A DNA stretch of 64,000 bases from Catalinimonas niigatensis. Its GTDB lineage: Bacteria; Bacteroidota; Bacteroidia; Cytophagales; Cyclobacteriaceae. This document shows positions 27,154 through 36,900 of the stretch, piece by piece. Each line of letters begins with the position of its first letter. Positions within the stretch are counted from its first letter, which is position 1. Where the stretch lies: contig NZ_CP119422.1 of assembly GCF_030506285.1 (NCBI RefSeq), positions 1,612,001-1,676,000 of the forward strand, in the 5' to 3' direction. The translations under genes were made by a program, and so were the position numbers. The notes under the pieces are model-generated. The model ran no database searches. It was given only the letters and a program-made list of their open reading frames with translations, and was not told the DNA's origin.

Positions 27154-27203
27154 ATCAACAAGCTTGTGAGCGGAAAGGCGTGTATGGATCGCAGCGAGAA
27201 ATA

Positions 27204-27815
27204 TCAACCTCCTCCCGTTGCCACCAGATTACTTATTCCTGTTACCACCATATCTACCCCTATGGCTCCCAGAAAGAAGCCGTTGATGCGCAGCAGAAGC
27301 TCCATGTTTTTATCAAAAGCGATTTGCAGCTTTTTAGAGCGCATGCCATGGCGTATGCTTTTCATCCCCATGATAATGAAGAAGTTGACCAGCATGATAA
27401 TCACCAGCGACAGTATGCCTTGCCACAACGCCAATTGCTCCGACATGAGTACAGTCAGTGAAATAGTGCCTGCGCCCACCATGAAGGGTAACGCAATTTC
27501 TGATGCCAAATCATGGAGATCTCCTTTGATCTGAATAAATCCTTTTTTACCCTGCACAATAAAAACGTAGGCAAATGAGAAGAGTACAATACCGCCAAAT
27601 ATGCGGAACGATTCAAAATTAATACGGAACACTTGCTGAAATACCAGATCGCCCAGCAGCAAAAAACCCAGGAAGATGCCAAAAGAAATACTACTGGCTT
27701 TGATAAATACCGTTCGGAAATCCTCAACAGACAAATCATTCATGATCGGTTTCAGGTACAGAAAAAGGGCAAAAGGGTTAAGCATTACTAAAAAGCTAAC
27801 GATAGCTGCAATCAT
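27204..27815 (-). CDS. MarC family integral membrane protein
   Basis: The 203-residue protein fits the MarC family in length and in having six hydrophobic segments, with the opening SFLVMLNPFALFLYLKPIMN, the loop ASSISFGIFLGFLLLGD, and the second-half repeat LPFMVGAGTISLTVLMSEQL; the final helix has INGFFLGAIGVDMVVTGIS. The cellular role of MarC proteins is not settled (amino-acid export has been suggested). It converges with the Usp gene, and the 242 bases upstream (27816-28057) hold no gene. Confidence 0.82.
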   Translation of the reverse strand: MIAAIVSFLVMLNPFALFLYLKPIMNDLSVEDFRTVFIKASSISFGIFLGFLLLGDLVFQQVFRINFESFRIFGGIVLFSFAYVFIVQGKKGFIQIKGDLHDLASEIALPFMVGAGTISLTVLMSEQLALWQGILSLVIIMLVNFFIIMGMKSIRHGMRSKKLQIAFDKNMELLLRINGFFLGAIGVDMVVTGISNLVATGGG

Positions 27816-28057
27816 ACATTAAATTGATTTTTTTTGTTTACGCACTACAAGACAGCTATACATAAAGTTCACATAAACTATAATAGTGAGGTAAATGGCT
27901 TGGAGTACAAGCTGGCCAAATTACCCACTGACCTATAAAGGTATCCTGGGATAATTACACACTTCAACTTCCTTGCCTGCCTTGATTTCAAGCACACGGC
28001 TTGGGCGATTGCTCTGAGCCAACTGGTGTGCACGGGAGATAGCTGTATGCTCATCTG

Positions 28058-28716
28058 TTAAGTTTCTATGACCTTTTTGGTGGAGTCTTGCCACTGCCTT
28101 TTCTCCTCACTCCAGACAACCCCGTAAATATGATCAGCGATATACCTCTTTCTTATCAGATCCAGGATAACTTTCCCATCGCTGTAAGTACCATCCGGGT
28201 AAGACATTGGCAACAGCGCAAAGAAGGTATAGTACATTGAGAAATAAGTGAACTGGTAGGTGAGTATACCTGTCTCTACTGTCTCTTCTTCCACCAAGTA
28301 CATGACCAGCATCGTCGTGATCGCATTGAACAGGACTCCTCCCGAAAACACAAGGATATTCGTGAAGCGTTGATTGTTTTTCAGGTTATCAAAGGAGCAG
28401 ACGCCACACCAAAAATAGTATTTTCGTACCTCCAGTATGCCTAAGCGAAAAAGTACCTTTCCGGTACCAATAATTACTTTAATATTTTTGCCACTCATCA
28501 GCCACGCAAAAAAACATGACCTGCCTCGTGTAAAAATGAAATTAACAGGAGCATAAGGAAAAAGGCCAGTACAAACTTCGGTATATCTTGCCATCCAAAC
28601 ATGATATTATCGTTTACGATAAGTCTTCCTAAAATGGTGCTTATCTGGCTTAAGATTATAAATGGTGTTAAGAAATTACTATAATATATAGTTAAACAAC
28701 TACACCCATATTTCAC
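28058..28716 (-). pseudogene. M50-like membrane metalloprotease gene with one frameshift
   Basis: The 5' frame (28716-28498) encodes hydrophobic segments ending LLLISFLHEAGHVFLRG, with the HExxH zinc motif of site-2-type proteases. The 3' frame resumes as FFAWLMSGKNIKVIIGTGKV and runs to the stop at 28058-28060, with a second-half motif LLPMSYPDGTYSDGKVILD resembling the NPDG zinc-ligand region. The break is at a run of seven As on the plus strand (28508-28514); one extra base would join HEAGHVF to FAWLMSG. So it is a small two-part M50-like protein of about 218 residues either truly frameshifted, misread in sequencing, or expressed by ribosomal slippage. Confidence 0.7.
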
Positions 28717-28761
28717 AAGCCTGTTTCTATGATATCTGGAAAACTGGAGAAATTCTCTTAA

Positions 28762-29581
28762 ATCTTAAGGTATTTTCTAGCCCTAGCGGAGGAACTACAT
28801 TTTTGGAAAACTGCAGAGTAAGGTATTCATTACACAATCCGCTCTGAGTAGGCATATTACAACTTTAGAAGAAGAACTTGGGGTAATGCTTTTTGAGAGA
28901 AACAAAAAGAATGTTAAGCTTACAGAAGCAGGCGCTTTTCTCAAAGAACAATGAGCCATCAAGCTCGATGAGATAGACCACACTTATAAGCAAGCTAAGA
29001 AAATACATGATGGTGCTTATGACTCATTAAGTATAGGTTATGCTGGTTCTCTAGCCTATAGCTTCTTACCTGAACTTTTAGAAAAGCTAGCATCTACCTT
29101 TCCAGAACTGAAACTGGAATTAGTAGAACCCACTGATAGCAGCTATGAAGAGCTGCTATTTAACTACACAACGGACCTTATTTTCAGCAGAGATGCACCA
29201 GAAAACACTTTACTAGAATACAAATGCTTATACTCAGAAAATGTCTCCTTAGTAGTTCCTGAAAACCATCCGTTGAATGAACAAAATTTCAATGGGCTAG
29301 AGGATGTAAAAGAGGATAAGTTTATTCTGTCTGGATTGCACCATACTACTTTTTATGCCTCTCTGCAGCAGATCTTCAAAGAACATGGGTTTGAGCCTAA
29401 TATTTATATAGAATCAGATTTTGGAGCAATGATACTAAGCTTAGTAGCCAGAGGATTGGGCATTTCAATTTTACCTAATGCTTTTCATTCTGGTCCCTTT
29501 CCTGGTGTTAGATTTCTTGAGCTTCCTCACAAGGTGAAGCTTTATGTGATTTGGTGGAAAGGTGATAGCAGCCCTGTTTAA
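28762..29581 (+). pseudogene. LysR family transcriptional regulator, decayed
   Basis: The N-terminal helix-turn-helix reads LRYFLALAEELHFWKTAE in one frame, then after one extra base near 28819 continues KVFITQSALSRHITTLEEEL. A TGA at 28952-28954 interrupts KEQ*AIKLDE, where Trp (TGG) is expected. The effector domain then runs to 29579-29581 (LSIGYAGSLAYSFLPELLEK, GLGISILPNAFHSGPFPGVR). No start codon is left: a TAA lies directly before the first conserved residue. It is thus inactive. The target genes are unknown. Confidence 0.78.
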
Positions 29582-29596
29582 AAAAACCGTGTTGGA

Positions 29597-29840
29597 TCAA
29601 GTGGGTCGGGTAGCTTCCAATACAAATCCAGAATAAAGTTGAAGTGCTTTGTTATCTATAGGACCCTTTAGAATGTATCTCTCGTTAATACCTTTCTTCC
29701 TACTCCGCAAAATGCTGCGTATCCAGTGCGGTTTTGTGCGAACAATTTCACACAGCCTTCGCACTCTCGGTACAACCAGAATCTTTTTACTCTCAAACTC
29801 ATTAGCTCTTTCCCTTCCTACTCTACTCCTTTATTTTTGG
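29597..29840 (-). pseudogene. Unidentified gene remnant
   Basis: A minus-strand frame without a start codon reads like real protein: FESKKILVVPRVRRLCEIVR, then KPHWIRSILRSRKKGINERY and GPIDNKALQLYSGFVLEATR, with TGA at 29597-29599. The NKALQLYSGFVLEAT tail faintly recalls the last motif of GNAT acetyltransferases but with a gap, and I would not assign it. The rest of 29582-30179 contains no recognisable gene; its right part is probably the right end of the IS110 element. Confidence 0.3.
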
Positions 29841-30179
29841 CTGTTGGTTGAGCAATTTTTTTGCAGCTTAGTGCCAAAACCCGGTATGGCATTCGTAGTA
29901 CTAAAAGTCATACATGATCATGACTTTTCATTCAATTAAATCCTGAGGCATCTAAACCTGCTATTTCCAATGCTGCCAAATTGACTTACAGGTAGTTATC
30001 ATAAAAACCTTCCTTTATTCAGTAATGATAATTTGATGTAAAACTATTAAGGAAATTCAGAAGCGATTTACTTTGCCATGATAATTATAATGAGGGAGGA
30101 ATGTCGTCTTGTTGTTTATAGATTTATTTCTAATGATAGCAGAAATATTCTGACTAACGTAAAATCACTATGTTGAAAA

Positions 30180-31553
30180 TCAATCAATTACCAATCCTAA
30201 TTCTTCATTAGTCAAACCGAATTTATCAATTTGTTTTCTAATTCTCTTGACCAAGCCCAGCTTCCTTTTCTGATCCAGATAAAGGTAACCCTCTGGATTA
30301 ACATAAGGCACTCCCTTCACTACCATATTCCAGATAATCACGGCCAGTTTCCTGGCTGTAGCACTGATGGCAGATACCCTCCCTTTTCTAAAATTGATTC
30401 TCTGAAAAAAGTCTCTCAATGGTGTAGAATCCTTGAGGTTACCTATGGCATTGGCTGCATTCCTTAAAGCTATTTTTAATCTGTTACTACCTTTGGGGAC
30501 TTTGCTTGAAAGCACCTTGCCTCCACTTACTTTATTGTTCGGGGCCAACCTCAACCAACTAGCGAAATGTTTAGCTGTAGGAAACTTTTTGATTCCTTCC
30601 AATCCTACTTCACTTATCAGGGACAGTACAGTAGAAAAGCTCATGCCTTCAATGGCCAGTAAATCTGTACCTTCAAACATCTGGTAGGATTTTAAATTCA
30701 GATCAATGTCTTTTGGGGTATTCTTGTTTATTCTTTTATGAGGTTTGGGTTCAATATGATGCTCTCTTTTTTTGTCATCACTGCCTATAATCTCATCTAA
30801 CTTTGCTGCTATCATTTTATCACATTCCTCAATCTTGAGCTGAAGATGGTCATACATCTCTAGTTCCTGCTGAAGAGCAAAAAGATAATCCTGCCTACCA
30901 TTGGACTGCAAAGCTCTGGCGATCTCTTCTTCGCTTTTACGACAGTTACCATGGCGTAGTGAAGCAAGCTTTTGGGGATCTGTTTCTCCCGCACAGATTG
31001 AGCGAATAATGAGCAGACCTGTAAGGCCGCAAATATCTTTGACTACCACATCAAGCCTGAGATTGAGCAACCTCAAGTACTTCTGCATTTTCTTAGAGGT
31101 AGAAGCTGCTGAGTGAAGCAAGTTGGCACGATGGCGACAATAGGTTCTGAGTTCCTCAGTCTGACCATCGGGTAAAAAACTACTGGTAAGTAACCCTAAA
31201 CTGTGCAATTTTTGAATCCATCGCCGGGCGACCCCGTGACAGTCTTTGATATCTGTCTTTTTTCCTTTGATATTCTTAGTAAACTTCCCGTTGCAGAGAA
31301 TCACGTGGAAACCTCTTGAAATCAAAATCGCATACAGATTCTGCCAATATGTGCCTGTGCTTTCCATGGCAATTGTCTTAACCTGATTTTCTCTTAACCA
31401 CTCTGCCATAGCGAAAAGGTCTTCATTATAGACTCCAAATTCCCGAACATCCTGTTCGGATTGACCAACGGCCACCCAGTGGGAGCGGCTACCGATGTCA
31501 ATACCCGCAGCCTGCGGATTGACGACTTCCATTGAGATTGATCCCTGTTCCAT
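30180..31553 (-). CDS. IS110 family transposase (DEDD recombinase)
   Basis: The 457-residue protein has the N-terminal RuvC-like DEDD domain: Asp in AAGIDIGSRSHWVAVG, Glu in KTIAMESTGTYWQNLYAIL, and Asp residues in GKKTDIKDCHGVARRWIQ. After a coiled middle it has the C-terminal Transposase_20 domain with EGMSFSTVLSLISEVG, then FPTAKHFASWLRLAPNNKVS and SGGK, which includes the catalytic Ser region of the family. IS110 enzymes have no inverted repeats and use a bridge RNA made from the non-coding leader to choose target and donor DNA; a structured leader is present upstream. The gene is full length and looks intact. Confidence 0.9.
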   Translation of the reverse strand: MEQGSISMEVVNPQAAGIDIGSRSHWVAVGQSEQDVREFGVYNEDLFAMAEWLRENQVKTIAMESTGTYWQNLYAILISRGFHVILCNGKFTKNIKGKKTDIKDCHGVARRWIQKLHSLGLLTSSFLPDGQTEELRTYCRHRANLLHSAASTSKKMQKYLRLLNLRLDVVVKDICGLTGLLIIRSICAGETDPQKLASLRHGNCRKSEEEIARALQSNGRQDYLFALQQELEMYDHLQLKIEECDKMIAAKLDEIIGSDDKKREHHIEPKPHKRINKNTPKDIDLNLKSYQMFEGTDLLAIEGMSFSTVLSLISEVGLEGIKKFPTAKHFASWLRLAPNNKVSGGKVLSSKVPKGSNRLKIALRNAANAIGNLKDSTPLRDFFQRINFRKGRVSAISATARKLAVIIWNMVVKGVPYVNPEGYLYLDQKRKLGLVKRIRKQIDKFGLTNEELGLVID

Positions 31554-31599
31554 GACATAAAATTTTTTTGAGCTCTAAGGAGATGTGCTTTTGGCAAGA

Positions 31600-31690
31600 A
31601 AATATTCTGAACGGGGTTCCCAAATACTTGGGACCGCCACTCGAGTCATCGCAAACATCTCAACCGCTCCACGGGGGACAGAATGCGCCT
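31600..31690 (-). ncRNA. Candidate bridge RNA region of the IS110 element
   Basis: The non-coding leader 5' of the transposase (on the minus strand) folds: ATTCTG (31605-31610) pairs with CAGAAT (31680-31685), enclosing a hairpin at 31616-31636 (GGTTCCCAA/TTGGGACC with a one-base bulge and a short loop). For the IS110 group, the bridge RNA is known to come from this left-end leader. The exact RNA ends, the two guide loops and the element ends cannot be fixed by eye. The structure is seen; the bridge RNA identity is inferred from family knowledge. Confidence 0.45.
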
Positions 31691-31811
31691 CGTACTTAAA
31701 AGTGACATTAGAAAAATCGGCCTTGCAAAGAGCTACTATAAATTTAGAAAAAAGCTAAGAAATTGTATCCTATCGTTAGCTTACGGAGTCAATCTTTTTA
31801 ATATAGGGGGA

Positions 31812-32434
31812 ATGCCCCGCAACATCGCTTACTTGAGAGTCTCCAACTTGGACCAGGACTTGGAAAAAAACAAAGCATACATTCTTCATCTGGCCAATGA
31901 AAAGAACTTAGGAAAAGTAGAGTTCATGCAGGAGAAGGTTTCCGGAAAAGTCTCCTGGAGACAGCGAAAGATTGCCCAGGTCCTGGAGGATATGAAGAAG
32001 GGAGATGTCATTCTGCTCAGTGAGTTTTCCAGGTTAGCACAGAGCATGCTGGAATGTATGAAGATCATCTCCATTACCATGAAGAAAGGAATCAGTATCT
32101 ATACCGTCAAGGGCAACTGGATGATTCTATTCAGAGTAAAGTCATGGCGATGATCTTTTCTATGGCTTACGAGATTGAAAGGAACCTTATTAGCAAACGT
32201 ACCCGTGAATCCTTGAAAACCAAAAGACTGGCTGGGGTAAAATTGGGTAGACTCAAGGGACCCGGTAAAAGTAAACTGGATATCTACCGTCCGGAAATTG
32301 AAGCCTTAGTCAGTCATGGTTCTACTCAAAAGTTTATTGCTGCTCGTTACAAAGTCACTGAAGCTACTCTTTTTAATCGGGCGACGCTCGCTGGATTAAG
32401 AAAAACAATATTAAGAAACCAATCCTTTAGATAA
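31812..32434 (+). pseudogene. Serine recombinase (resolvase/invertase), frameshifted
   Basis: The start ATG at 31812 follows a GGGGGAA ribosome-site-like stretch. The N-terminal catalytic domain reads NIAYLRVSNLDQDLEKNKAY with the nucleophile Ser in RVS, then GDVILLSEFSRLAQSMLE. After VKGNW the frame breaks at 32114-32120 and the protein continues as LDDSIQSKVMAMIFSMAYEI, ERNLISKRTRE and a C-terminal HTH (TQKFIAARYKVTEATLFNR). The expected intact reading has CAACTGG twice; only one copy remains, so a 7-bp deletion between direct repeats explains the break. It resembles Bacteroidota invertases that switch promoters. Any invertible site is not evident nearby. Confidence 0.8.
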
Positions 32435-32484
32435 AGTAATTATAAAAAAACAGTCAAGATGATGGTGAAACTCAAAGCAATCGC

Positions 32485-32512
32485 TTACCTAACTTAGGTA
32501 ATTCCTTTTTTG
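32485..32512 (+). terminator. Terminator-like hairpin after the recombinase gene
   Basis: TTACCTA (32485-32491) and TAGGTAA (32495-32501) form a perfect 7-bp stem with a 3-base loop, followed by TTCCTTTTTT. The stem is AT-rich, so strength is doubtful. The rest of 32435-32857 contains no gene; it ends as the leader of the efflux operon. Confidence 0.45.
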
Positions 32513-32857
32513 CTCTCTTTCCAATCAAAGCGAGCAGTAAGAATTTTAGAAAAAGAACTCCTCAAACAGAATAAATAAATAACTCCAACACTTTTAGGCC
32601 CTCATTACTTTTAGGGTTTTTAGATCGATAAAAAGCGGATTTTAAGATGATAACTATTATGTTTATAGATTATGGAGAAATTTAGAGGAGAAATCATGAA
32701 TATAGCCTGCTAAGCAGAATAATGTTATTAAAATCACGCATAAATTTAGGCAGAACTTTTTTAGCCATACTTAAACTCATTTTTTTCTTAGTTTAATATC
32801 GTGCGTTATTTTCTATAAACTCAACAAATTTTAGAAAACTAGTTTTAATTGTACATC

Positions 32858-33958
32858 ATGAAAAAATGGTTGTTTATCGGAGGAAGTATTATTGTGATTG
32901 TCATTGTAATGCTACAGTTTTATCCATCTCTTATCGAAAAGCAAAAGGCAGATTTGGATAAGGCAAATGAGAAAACGATTCTTCCGATAAAAATTGCTGA
33001 AGTCACCGAAACGGAGTTTGCCGATTTTGTTGAAGCAGTAGGCTCCACCTTTGCCTATGAGTCTGCTGAAATCACTTCCAACGTCACCGAAGTGGTAGAA
33101 AAAATTAATTTCAGAGACGGGCAGCATGTCAAAAAGGGAGATGTCATTGTGGTACTTAGGTATGCCGAAGAGAATGCCCAACTTAGCGGAGCCAGGGCCA
33201 ATCTTAAAGAACAGGAAAGAGAAATAGAAAGACTAACCGGCCTGGTGAAAAACGGGGCCGCTGCCGTTTCTGCTTTGGATGCCCGAAATACCCAGAAGCA
33301 GGTAGCCGAACAGCAAATTCTTCAGTTTCAGGCACAGGTCTCAGACAGAATCATCAGAGCTCCCTTTGATGGTATATTAGGTTTACGAAACATCAGCGTA
33401 GGTTCTCTGGTCTCTCCGCAGAATGTGATCACCACTATTGATGATCTGAGCACCATGAGGGTGGACTTTACCGTTCCGGAAATTTACCTCGGGCAGGTGA
33501 GCTCAAACCTTCCGATTCATGCCGTATCCCAGGCTTATCCGGATCAGATTTTTGAAGGAAAAGTAACAGAAATTGACACAAGGGTAGATCCCAGTTCACG
33601 TGCCATCAGGGTAAGGGCAGAAATTCCCAATGAAAGACAACTCCTCAAACCAGGCATGCTCCTCTATGTGGAACTGGCTTTGGAAAAAGGAACTTCCCCT
33701 TCTATTCCCGAAAGATCAGTCTTACAGACAGGCGAAAAAAAGTTTGCTTTTAAAGTCAGTAAAGATTTTGTGCAGAGAACTGAAATTACCCTGGGCAGAA
33801 GAAAACCCGGCTATGTAGAAGTGGTTTCAGGACTGGCGCTGGGCGACTCGGTGGCCACTTCCGGCCTTCAGGATCTGGATGACGGCACCAGCGTGGAAAT
33901 CAATGGGGTATACGAGCCATCTACCCAATCTATAGAAAACATTGAACTTTCAGAGTAA
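32858..33958 (+). CDS. RND efflux periplasmic adaptor (membrane fusion protein)
   Basis: This 366-residue adaptor has an N-terminal membrane anchor (WLFIGGSIIVIVIVMLQFYP), a lipoyl/barrel-sandwich domain (EVVEKINFRDGQHVKKGDVI), a coiled hairpin (about 105-150), DRIIRAPFDGILGLRNISVG, then beta-barrel and membrane-proximal domains (GLALGDSVATSGLQDLDDG). It links the inner-membrane pump to the outer-membrane channel. The frame also has a TTG nine bases earlier, but the ATG at 32858 followed by AAAAAATGG codons gives the normal MKKW start. First gene of a three-gene operon, 30 bases before the pump gene. Confidence 0.9.
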   Translation: MKKWLFIGGSIIVIVIVMLQFYPSLIEKQKADLDKANEKTILPIKIAEVTETEFADFVEAVGSTFAYESAEITSNVTEVVEKINFRDGQHVKKGDVIVVLRYAEENAQLSGARANLKEQEREIERLTGLVKNGAAAVSALDARNTQKQVAEQQILQFQAQVSDRIIRAPFDGILGLRNISVGSLVSPQNVITTIDDLSTMRVDFTVPEIYLGQVSSNLPIHAVSQAYPDQIFEGKVTEIDTRVDPSSRAIRVRAEIPNERQLLKPGMLLYVELALEKGTSPSIPERSVLQTGEKKFAFKVSKDFVQRTEITLGRRKPGYVEVVSGLALGDSVATSGLQDLDDGTSVEINGVYEPSTQSIENIELSE

Positions 33959-33988
33959 CTGTCTCAATAAAAAGCATAAAGCCCGCCT

Positions 33989-36900
33989 ATGAAACTATCT
34001 GATATTTCTGTCAAAAGACCTGTCTTTGCCGCTGTTCTGAGCTTACTGATTCTGGCTTTTGGATTGGTATGTTACACCCGCCTGGTGGTGAGAGAATATC
34101 CCGACATAGAGCCTCCCATTGTTTCTGTAGAAACCAACTACCTGGGCGCTTCGGCAGCAGTGGTGGAGACCCGCATTACCCAACTGATAGAACAGAGAGT
34201 CAGTGAAGTAGAAGCCATCAAACTGATCAACTCCAGCAGTGTGGATGGTCGTTCTGAAGTGACCATTGAGTTTGACCTGAGCCGGGATATTGATGCAGCC
34301 GCCAACGACGTCAGAGAGGCAGTCTCCAACCTGCTGGATAACTTACCTGAAGAGGCTGATCCACCGGAAATCAACAAGGTAGATGCTGGTTCTGATGCTG
34401 TCTTGTACTTAAACCTTACCAGCACGGAAATGGGCATGCTGGAGCTTACGGACTATGCCGACCGCTATCTGGTAGACCGTTTTTCAGTACTGCCAGGTGT
34501 TGCCCGAGTCCGGATTTCGGGAGGCTCGCGCTATGCGATGAGGATATGGATTAATCGGGAGGCTCTGGCAGCACGTCAACTCACTGTTACCGATGTGGAG
34601 GATGCCCTCAGAAGTGAAAATGTAGAGCTTCCGGCTGGTTCGCTGGAATCTGTAGACCGGCAGTTTACGGTTCGCCTCAACCGGGAATTTCAGAAAGTAG
34701 AAGATTTCAATAAGCTCATCATCAAAAGAGATGCGAACGGCCACCACATTCTTCTGGAAGAGGTTGCCAAGGTACGCCTAGGCCCAGAAGAACACAGAAT
34801 GAGCTATACCGGCAATGGCATCAAAAGAATCGGCTTAGGCATCATCAAACAATCCAAATCCAATACGCTGGATATTGCTGGGGCAGTAAAAGAAGAAGTG
34901 GAGAAAATCAAACCTACTCTGCCTGATCATATGTCTATCAGCAACAGCTATGACCGTTCCTTATTTATCGCAGAAGCCATAACTGAAGTATATAAAACCC
35001 TGGGTATCGCTATCATTCTGGTTGTTTTTGTGATTTACGTCTTTTTAGGTGACATCAGGGCGACCATCATTCCTGCAGTTACCGTACCGGTTTCGCTGGT
35101 GGGTACCTGCATTGTATTGCTCATGTTCGGCTATTCTCTGAATTTGCTCACTTTGCTAGCCCTTGTGCTTGCCATTGGTCTTGTGGTGGATGATGCTATC
35201 GTGGTACTGGAAAACATCTATTCAAGGCTTGAAACAGGTGCAAACCCATTGGTAGCTGCCTATCAGGGTGCCAGAGAAGTTGGGTTTGCGGTCATCGCCA
35301 CTTCATTGGTGCTGCTGGCCGTGTTCATTCCCATTACCTTTTTAGCCGGGGATATAGGCAAGCTGTTTACTGAGTTTGCCATTGCGATGGCTGCCGCTGT
35401 ATTTTTCTCTACCCTGGTGGCGCTTTCCCTGTCTCCTATGCTGTGTTCCAAAATGCTGAAGTACCGCAAGGACAGGGGTAATTTCCTTACCAGAGGAATT
35501 GACCGCTCTGTGCAGTATTTACAAAGGATTTACCGCCGCACCCTGGAGCGCTTCATTACCCAACCCATCATCAGCGTTGTCATAATCATCCTTTTTATGG
35601 CAGGTTCTGTGGGGCTTTTTCTCATTGTGCCTCAGGAGTTTACCCCTCAGGAGGACCGGGGTGTGTTTTTTATCGGTGGGCTGGCACCGGAAGGGTCTAC
35701 CTACTCTTATACTAAATCCTATATGGATGAGATTGAAAAGAGGCTCATGTATCTTCACGATGAGACCGGAGAAGCAGGAACCATCCTGGTCAGAACACCA
35801 CAGAGTTTCGGGAGTACGGTGCAGTCGTTTAACGATGGGCGTGCCATTATCGTCTTGTCCGATTTTTCTGAAAGAAGGTCTGCCTGGGAAATTATGGATG
35901 AGGTGCGTGAAAAACTTTCAGACCTTACAGGTCTTCAAATTTCCATTATCATGCGCCAGGGCTTAAGCACCGGATCAGGAAAACCGGTGCAGTATGTGCT
36001 CAGCGGAGATACCTACGAGGAAATTGCCGCATGGAGAGATGAGTTACTGGATGAAATCAAAGGCTATCCTGGCTTAACCGATATTGATTACGATTACAAG
36101 GAAACCAAGCCCCAGTTAAAGGTCAATATTGATAAGCCCAGGGCAGCAGAATTGGGCGTGTCTATCATAAACATAGGACGCACGCTGGAAACCCTACTGG
36201 GTTCAAGACTGGTCACTACTTTTATACAAGGTGGAGAGGAATATGATGTGATTGTAGAGTCGGATTTTGATCAGAAAAGAATGCTCTATGACCTCAAAAA
36301 TATCTTTGTCCGTTCTTCTCGTTCGGGTGAGTTGATTCCTTTATCCAACCTAGTTACGCTGGATGAGTTTGCCGATTCCGGTAGTTTGAACCGCTACAAC
36401 CGGATGCGTGCCATTACCATAGAAGCCAATCTTGCCAATGGGTATACATTGGGGCAGGCTTTGGATTACCTGGATGCAGTGGTTGCTGAAAATCTTCCGG
36501 AAGAAGTTAACATTGGCTACAAAGGGGAGTCGTTAGATTACAAAGATTCAGGAGAGTCGGTAATTTTTATTTTCCTGCTGGCCCTCATCGTTGTCTACCT
36601 GGTACTGGCTGCACAATTTGAAAGTTTTGTTCATCCGTTCGTTCTAATCCTCACGGTTCCTTTTGCGCTGCTCGGCGCTTTATTAGGCTTATGGCTCTTC
36701 GGGCAATCTGTGAATATCTATAGCCAGATCGGGATGATTATGCTGGTAGGCCTTGCCACCAAAAACGGAATTTTAATTGTAGAATTCATCAACCAATTAC
36801 GCGACCGCGGACAGGATTTTGAAAGCGCCATCATTGACGCTTCTGTCATGCGCCTTCGCCCTATTCTGATGACGGGGCTTACCACCATCATGGGCTCACT

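Noticed and set aside
28952-28954. UGA recoding (as Trp) suggested by stops in LysR and Kef-type genes
   Set aside because: Many intact genes in the window end in TGA, the Kef stop stands for a likely Ser, and the LysR gene has other lesions, so ordinary nonsense mutation is simpler.
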